From NCBI RefSeq assembly GCF_000023885.1, contig NC_013165.1:2914001-2978000 (forward strand): a stretch of DNA of 64,000 nucleotides. The letters are read 5' to 3'. A program made the position numbers and the translations under genes. Below the pieces are notes generated by a model. That model ran no database searches, was not told where the DNA came from, and saw only the letters and a list, made by a program, of their open reading frames with translations. Shown in pieces: positions 59,315-64,000 of the stretch. This stretch comes from Slackia heliotrinireducens DSM 20476 (GTDB lineage: Bacteria; Actinomycetota; Coriobacteriia; Coriobacteriales; Eggerthellaceae). Position 1 is the first letter of the stretch; each line of letters begins with the position of its first letter.

Positions 59315-60262
59315 CTAGTCCTCCTGTTCCGATTTCTTGGCGATCTCATACAGCTTGCGCACGCCCTCGATGCCCTTGACGGGCTTCTGGATGTGCAGCG
59401 GATTCATCTTTCCCGAGGTCACCATGCGCACCGCGAAGGGAACGCGGTTTTGCGCGGTCTTGTACAGACCCTCGGTTTTGAGCGCGAGCATGGTCTCGTT
59501 GAGCATGCCCGTCTTGAGAACGTCGTGATGGAAGGCGTAGGCATGGCGTGCGCCCTGGGACTTGTCCTCGCCCATGCGCAGCGCGCGGCGGCGCATGTAG
59601 GAGATTTCCTCGGCGATGGGGATCTCCTTGGGGCACTTCGTGGTGCACTGCTGGCAGTGGATGCATTTCCACAGGTTGTTGTCCAGAACGGCCAGGATGC
59701 GCTCGTCGCCGCATTCGTCGCGGGAGTCGCGAATGAACCGGAACGCCTTGTTCATGATGAACGGCTCAAGGTAGGTGCCGTCGTCGTAGACAAGCTCGCG
59801 GCACTCGGAAGCGCAGCAGCCGCACAGGACGCAGTCCGTGGCCTCCATGTACTTGTGGTAATCGGCTTCGGTCTGCTCGTGGCCTTCGCGGTTCTTGTGC
59901 TCGCACATCCAAGGCATGACCTTCTTCATCTTCTCCGCCTTCTCGTCGAAGGAGACCACGAGGTCCCTCACCACGGGGAAGTTGTTCAGCGGAGCAAGCT
60001 CGAAGCGCGTGGTCTTGAAGGTGTCGATAAGGTCGTCGAGCTGCGTCTCGCAAGCGAGGTAGGCCGACCCGTTGACCTGAACGGCGCAGCTGCCGCAGAT
60101 GGAGTGGCGGCACGCCTGGGTAAAGCACAGGGAGTCGTCCTGCTCTTCGCGGATCTTGTTCAAGCAGCCCAGAAGCGTCATGACCGAACGCTCGAAACGG
60201 TATTCCTGCTTCCAGGATTTCTGGCCGTCAAAACGTTTGACGATGAAAGTGATCGTTTCCAT
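59315..60262 (-). CDS. frdB: Fumarate reductase/succinate dehydrogenase iron-sulfur subunit
   Basis: 315 residues. The N-terminal [2Fe-2S] ferredoxin domain has CFTQACRHSICGSCAVQVNG with a later Cys. The C-terminal domain carries two clusters (CVLCGCCASECRE and CIHCQQCTTKCPKE). It passes electrons between FrdE and the flavoprotein. The start overlaps the frdA stop as TAATG. Long for the family, with about 70 C-terminal extra residues. Confidence 0.96.
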   Translation of the reverse strand: METITFIVKRFDGQKSWKQEYRFERSVMTLLGCLNKIREEQDDSLCFTQACRHSICGSCAVQVNGSAYLACETQLDDLIDTFKTTRFELAPLNNFPVVRDLVVSFDEKAEKMKKVMPWMCEHKNREGHEQTEADYHKYMEATDCVLCGCCASECRELVYDDGTYLEPFIMNKAFRFIRDSRDECGDERILAVLDNNLWKCIHCQQCTTKCPKEIPIAEEISYMRRRALRMGEDKSQGARHAYAFHHDVLKTGMLNETMLALKTEGLYKTAQNRVPFAVRMVTSGKMNPLHIQKPVKGIEGVRKLYEIAKKSEQED

Positions 60263-61980
60263 TAGTACTTCCTCTCCTGCGGCTGGTAGCTCGTGACAAC
60301 TACGTCGCGCCAGTCAATGGAGTAGCTGCCGTCGGGTTCGAGGGAGATGAGGCTGTGCTTCATGAAGTTCACGTCGTCGCGGGTCGGATAGTCGCCGCGG
60401 GAGTGGGATCCGCGGCTCTCCTTGCGCTCGAGGGCGCCGAGGCACACGGCGCGCGCGATGGTGAGCACGTTGCCCAGCTCCACGTAGTTCATGAAAGCGT
60501 TGTTGTACACCTTGCTGGTGTCGTCGATGCGGGCGTCCTTGTACTCCTCGATGCACTCGTCGACAACGCGCATGGCCTCTTCGATCGCCGGACCCTCGCG
60601 GAAGATGCCGACGCCGTTCCACATGGCCTCGGCCATCTTGTCGCGGATCTCGTAGATGTGCTTGCCGCTGGACTTGGCGCGCATCGTGTCGAAACGCTCC
60701 TGCCAGGCAGCCGCGGTCTCTTCGAGGTTCTGGGAGCCGCCCAAAGTGCGGCCCTTGGCGGCGGCAGCGGCACCGATGCCCGCCTGCTTGCCGAAGAAGC
60801 ACACCTCGGACACGGAGTTGCCGCCCAGACGGTTGGCGCCGTGCACGGAGATGTTGCTGCATTCGCCGGCTGCGAACAGGCCGGGAATCTTCGTTGCGCA
60901 GGTCCTGCCGTTGACGACGTCGATGCCGCCCATGCTGTAGTGGTTGGACGGGCGGATGGGCACCGGGTCGGTGATCATGTCGACGCCTTCGAACTTGATG
61001 GCCAGGTCACGCACCTGGGGCAGACGCTCCATGATCTTCTCGCGGCCCAGATGACGCATGTCCAGCATGACGTAGGACTTCATGCCCTCGCCGAAGCCGC
61101 GACCCTCCTTGATCTCGGTCTCGATGGAACGGGCCACCAGGTCGCGGGGGCCGAGCTCCATCTTGTCCGGGGCGTAGCGCTCCATGAAGCGTTCGCCCTG
61201 GTTGTTGATCAGGTAGCCGCCTTCGCCGCGGCACGCCTCGGAAAGCAGGGTGCCGGAGCTTGCAAGTCCCGTGGGATGGAACTGGACCATCTCAGGGTCT
61301 TTGATGGGCACGCCGACGCGCATGGCCGCAGCCACGCCGTCGCCGGTCATGTTCGTCGCGTTCGTGGTACGGGTCCAGTACACGCGTCCGAAACCGCCGG
61401 TGGCCAGCACCACGCACTTGGCTCGGAACATGACGATTTCTCCGGCACGCAGGTCGATGGCCACCAGGCCCTCGATGCCGCTCTCGTCGACGGCCAGGTC
61501 CAGCAGGTTGTACTCGTCCAGGAACTTGACGTTGTTCTTCAGGCAGTTCTCGAACAGGGCATGCAGAACCACATGGCCCGTCTTGTCCTGCGCGTAGCAG
61601 CAGCGCGGATGCGAAGCGCCGCCGAAGGGACGCTGGGCAACGCGGCCCTGCTCGTCTCGGGAATAGGGAACGCCCATGGACTCCAGCTCCCTGACCAGGT
61701 CAGGCATGCCGTTGCAGAAGAACTCGACGGAATCCTGGTCGGCCAGGTAGTCGGAACCCTTGATGGTGTCGAAAATGTGGCTTTCGATGGTGTCCTCAGG
61801 GTCGCGGTAGCACAGCGCGGCGTTCATACCGCCCTGGGCAGCGCCCGTATGGGACCTGGTCGGAAACACTTTGGTGATGACCGCAACGCTCAGGTCGGGG
61901 TCTTTGCTCGCGTTGAGGGCGGCTTCCATGCCGGCACCGCCGGCGCCCACAACTACGATATCGTATGTATAGCTACGCAT
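60262..61980 (-). CDS. frdA: Fumarate reductase/succinate dehydrogenase flavoprotein subunit
   Basis: 572 residues from ATG 61978-61980 (MRSYTYDIVVVGAGGAGMEAALNAS). It reduces fumarate to succinate with covalently bound FAD: the FAD fold, the FPTRSHTGAAQGG histidine site, HPTGLASSGTLLSEACRGEGG active-site loop and RPSNHYSMGG all appear. There is no export signal, unlike MfrA of Wolinella, so the enzyme is cytoplasmic. Downstream of fumarase and 11 nt from it. Confidence 0.97.
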   Translation of the reverse strand: MRSYTYDIVVVGAGGAGMEAALNASKDPDLSVAVITKVFPTRSHTGAAQGGMNAALCYRDPEDTIESHIFDTIKGSDYLADQDSVEFFCNGMPDLVRELESMGVPYSRDEQGRVAQRPFGGASHPRCCYAQDKTGHVVLHALFENCLKNNVKFLDEYNLLDLAVDESGIEGLVAIDLRAGEIVMFRAKCVVLATGGFGRVYWTRTTNATNMTGDGVAAAMRVGVPIKDPEMVQFHPTGLASSGTLLSEACRGEGGYLINNQGERFMERYAPDKMELGPRDLVARSIETEIKEGRGFGEGMKSYVMLDMRHLGREKIMERLPQVRDLAIKFEGVDMITDPVPIRPSNHYSMGGIDVVNGRTCATKIPGLFAAGECSNISVHGANRLGGNSVSEVCFFGKQAGIGAAAAAKGRTLGGSQNLEETAAAWQERFDTMRAKSSGKHIYEIRDKMAEAMWNGVGIFREGPAIEEAMRVVDECIEEYKDARIDDTSKVYNNAFMNYVELGNVLTIARAVCLGALERKESRGSHSRGDYPTRDDVNFMKHSLISLEPDGSYSIDWRDVVVTSYQPQERKY

Positions 61981-61991
61981 GCCTGCCGCTC

Positions 61992-62555
61992 CTAGTCTTC
62001 GATTTTGAACTCTGCGGGGCCGTTCTCGTAGATGTTGTTGCCCTGGGCATCGATGGCGACGATGCAGGGATAGTCCTCGACGACCAGACGACGCACGGCC
62101 TCAGGACCCAAGTCGTCATAGGCCACAACATCGCATTCCTTTACTGACGCAGCAATAACGGCAGCGGCGCCGCCGATGGAGGCGAAGTAAACGACCTTGT
62201 TCTTGACCATGGATTCGACGACCTCGGCGGAACGCGGGCCCTTGCCCACCATGCCCTTGAGGCCGGCCTCTTCGATCATCTGGGGCGTGTAGGCGTCCAT
62301 ACGGCCCGAAGTGGTGGGGCCGCAGGAACCGATCACGTGGCCAGGCTTTGCCGGCGTGGGGCCTGCGTAGTAGATGATCTGGCCGTGGAAGTCGACGGGC
62401 AGTTCTTCGCCGGCGTCGAGCTTTTCGGTCATGATTTTGTGGGCGGCGTCGCGGCCGGTGTAGATGACGCCGGAAATGTTGATCATGTCGCCGCAATGCA
62501 GCGTTTCGATAACCTCGTCGGTCAGCGGGGTCGTGATGTTCTTGACTTCTGCCAT
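61992..62555 (-). CDS. fumB: Fumarate hydratase, C-terminal (beta) subunit
   Basis: 187 residues. Beta subunit of the two-subunit, oxygen-sensitive [4Fe-4S] class I fumarase, malate to fumarate. Signature segments VIGSCGPTTSGRMDAY and GKGPRSAEVVESM match. Gene follows the alpha subunit by 48 nt and precedes frdA by 11 nt, so malate to succinate enzymes are encoded together. Confidence 0.95.
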   Translation of the reverse strand: MAEVKNITTPLTDEVIETLHCGDMINISGVIYTGRDAAHKIMTEKLDAGEELPVDFHGQIIYYAGPTPAKPGHVIGSCGPTTSGRMDAYTPQMIEEAGLKGMVGKGPRSAEVVESMVKNKVVYFASIGGAAAVIAASVKECDVVAYDDLGPEAVRRLVVEDYPCIVAIDAQGNNIYENGPAEFKIED

Positions 62556-62603
62556 TGTTGGATTCCTCTCAGATGTCTTCCGTCTTTGCCTGATGACTGC
62601 TCG

Positions 62604-63449
62604 CTAGAGAACGACGTGCTTATGACGCGCGGCATGGCAGTTGAGGGTGACGCCCACCGGCATGGTTGCGATGTGGGTGGGATACGTCTCGATATGCACG
62701 GCGAGTGCAGTGGTCCTGCCGCCGAAGCCCTGGGGGCCGACGCCGGACTTGTTGATGGCTTCGAGAAGCTCCTGCTCCAGCTTTGCGTACTCAGGGTTCG
62801 GGTTGGGAGCGCCAGCCTCGCGACGGAGGGCTTCCTTGGAAAGCTGCATGGCCTTGTCGGCGTTGCCGCCGATGCCCACGCCGACGATGGTCGGAGGGCA
62901 GGGGTTGCCGCCGGCGTTGACGACGGAGTCGATGACGAACTGCTTGATGCCTTCCAGACCCTGCGCGGGCTTGAGCATCTTCAGCTGGGACATGTTTTCG
63001 GAACCGGCGCCCTTGGGCATGATGGTGATGGAAAGCTCATCGCCGGGCACGAGACGGGCGTAGATGATGGCCGGGGTGTTGTCGCCGGCGTTCTTGCGGT
63101 TCAGGACAGGGTCGATGACCGTGGACTTGCGCAGGTAGCCGTCGATGTAGCCCTTGGCCACGCCCGCGTTCACAGCGTCTTCGAAGCTGCCGCCCGTGAT
63201 GTGGACTTCCTGGCCGATTTCGGCGAAAACGATGACCATGCCCGTGTCCTGGCACATGGGAACGTTGGTTTCGCGAGCTATCTTGACGTTCTTGCACACC
63301 TTTTCCATGGCGTATTTGCCGAACTCGGATTCCTCTTTGTCGGTTGCCTCCTGGATGAGCTTTTCGACATCCACAGGCAGGTCGCATGCGGCCTCGATGC
63401 ACAGGCGGGCAACTTCCTCGGTAATCGTTGCGGTGCTGATTTCCTTCAT
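62604..63449 (-). CDS. fumA: Fumarate hydratase, N-terminal (alpha) subunit
   Basis: 281 residues. Alpha subunit of class I fumarase. Cluster cysteines appear in VPMCQDTGM, GNPCPPTIVG and TLNCHAARH. Works with the beta subunit. The start at 63447-63449 is close to the transporter stop with a 76-bp gap. Confidence 0.95.
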   Translation of the reverse strand: MKEISTATITEEVARLCIEAACDLPVDVEKLIQEATDKEESEFGKYAMEKVCKNVKIARETNVPMCQDTGMVIVFAEIGQEVHITGGSFEDAVNAGVAKGYIDGYLRKSTVIDPVLNRKNAGDNTPAIIYARLVPGDELSITIMPKGAGSENMSQLKMLKPAQGLEGIKQFVIDSVVNAGGNPCPPTIVGVGIGGNADKAMQLSKEALRREAGAPNPNPEYAKLEQELLEAINKSGVGPQGFGGRTTALAVHIETYPTHIATMPVGVTLNCHAARHKHVVL

Positions 63450-63525
63450 AGTTCGATAGCCTTTCTGGTTAGATAGCCGCGCGCCAGGCGCGCGGCCGAG
63501 AATTCATCAGGATGCTTGGTTCGAC

Positions 63526-64000
63526 TTACATGTAGCCGATGACCGACCACCAGCCGAAACCGACCGTGAACAGGATGATCATTTCGATAACAGCGCAGAC
63601 CAGACCGATAGTCCACCACTTGCCCTGGGTCACGTAGCCGCTGCCGAAGTAGACCGGTGCGGGGCCGGAACCGTAGTGGGTCAGGCAACCGTAGAAGTTG
63701 GAGATCATGCCCAGCAGCATGGCCGCAGCCAGAGGAGGCGCACCTGCAGCGAGGCAGACAGCCAGGAATGCGGAGTACATTGCCGACACGTGAGCCGTGG
63801 CGGATGCGAACAGGTAGTGGGACAGGAAGTACACGACACCCAGAATGATGAGCGCGACGAGCCAGGACATGCCGCCGACGGCGCCGGCCATGATGTCGGA
63901 GAACCACGGGATGAGACCCAGGGTGTTCAGGTAGGACGCCATCATAACCAGGGCGGCGAACCAAACCAGAGTGTCCCAAGCGGCCTTCTCGTTCTTGATG
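63526..64000 (-). CDS. DASS/CitT-type dicarboxylate transporter, N-terminus outside window
   Basis: The visible C-terminal about 157 residues contain AAWDTLVWFAALVMMASYLNTLG, which is the conserved DASS motif after the first helix bundle, and TM helices with SATAHVSAMYSAFLAV, ending in YGSGPAPVYFGSGYVTQGKWW. DASS carriers (CitT, SdcS, YflS) move malate, fumarate, succinate or citrate. The frame is open to the right edge. It heads the gene block and likely supplies malate or fumarate and exports succinate. Confidence 0.9.
   Translation of the reverse strand, partial: IKNEKAAWDTLVWFAALVMMASYLNTLGLIPWFSDIMAGAVGGMSWLVALIILGVVYFLSHYLFASATAHVSAMYSAFLAVCLAAGAPPLAAAMLLGMISNFYGCLTHYGSGPAPVYFGSGYVTQGKWWTIGLVCAVIEMIILFTVGFGWWSVIGYM

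Noticed and set aside
56386-59379. A 997-residue open frame on the plus strand
   Set aside because: It lies entirely antisense to larA, the hypothetical gene and frdE, which have clear family motifs and ribosome sites. High-GC codon bias leaves the opposite strand open.

Overview
The window looks like the chromosome of a high-GC, anaerobic actinobacterium of the class Coriobacteriia, most likely family Eggerthellaceae (a Slackia/Eggerthella-like organism). This is an inference from gene content, not a database result. The pointers are two Tat-exported flavoproteins (a fumarate-reductase-like one and an Old-Yellow-Enzyme-like one), a LuxR regulator with a multi-spanning membrane sensor, a cytochrome-free fumarate reductase with a CCG-domain third subunit, nickel lactate-racemase genes, and a SufCBDSU iron-sulfur operon driven by an Rrf2 regulator.

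Layout. 1-6.0 kb: a truncated SLC13/ArsB-type permease, an Rrf2 regulator, a nitroreductase, a CpXC protein, then a secreted FAD oxidoreductase divergent from a TetR regulator. 6.33-13.14 kb: a 6.76-kb integrative element in tRNA-Thr(CGT), bounded by 49-bp direct repeats, with tyrosine integrase, excisionase-like, XRE, RHH and zinc-ribbon proteins, a winged-helix protein next to 22-bp iteron-like repeats, and an AT-rich palindromic region. 13.2-17.3 kb: SPFH protein, CDF cation exporter, amidohydrolase, tRNA-Gln and tRNA-Lys. 17.7-20.7 kb: argGH, preceded by an arginine-rich leader peptide and a terminator, which together look like a transcription attenuator. 20.9-30.4 kb: serine hydrolase, MoeA-like protein, lipoprotein, exported OYE-like reductase with LysR regulator, TSUP permease, small membrane protein. 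30.5-41.6 kb: ligA, DUF308 protein, glmS-acpS, a J-domain/HIRAN/Sel1 three-gene operon, and a YhgE-type membrane protein with a degenerate ABC ATPase. 41.7-48.7 kb: IscR-like regulator, an IS1595-family insertion in the suf promoter, and sufCBDSU. 48.7-54.7 kb: PIN/RelB toxin-antitoxin pair, sirtuin, radical SAM protein, palindromic non-coding elements, larB-larC. 54.9-64 kb, all on the minus strand: dicarboxylate transporter, two-subunit fumarase, fumarate reductase FrdABE, a hypothetical protein, larA and the membrane LuxR regulator.

How the genes fit together. The right-hand block reads as a fermentation/anaerobic respiration module: dicarboxylate exchange, malate to fumarate (fumarase), fumarate to succinate (FrdABE), with lactate or 2-hydroxyacid racemisation (LarA, matured in part by LarB and LarC). 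FrdABE and the SUF machinery both depend on Fe-S clusters. A strong terminator between frdE and the larA group suggests the two halves are expressed at different levels. Intergenic regions are rich in small palindromic repeats: three MITE-like elements, REP-like GGGACAAAGGGG hairpins and degenerate 19-bp tandem repeats. These, the tRNA-Thr element and the arginine attenuator are the most interesting parts of the window.
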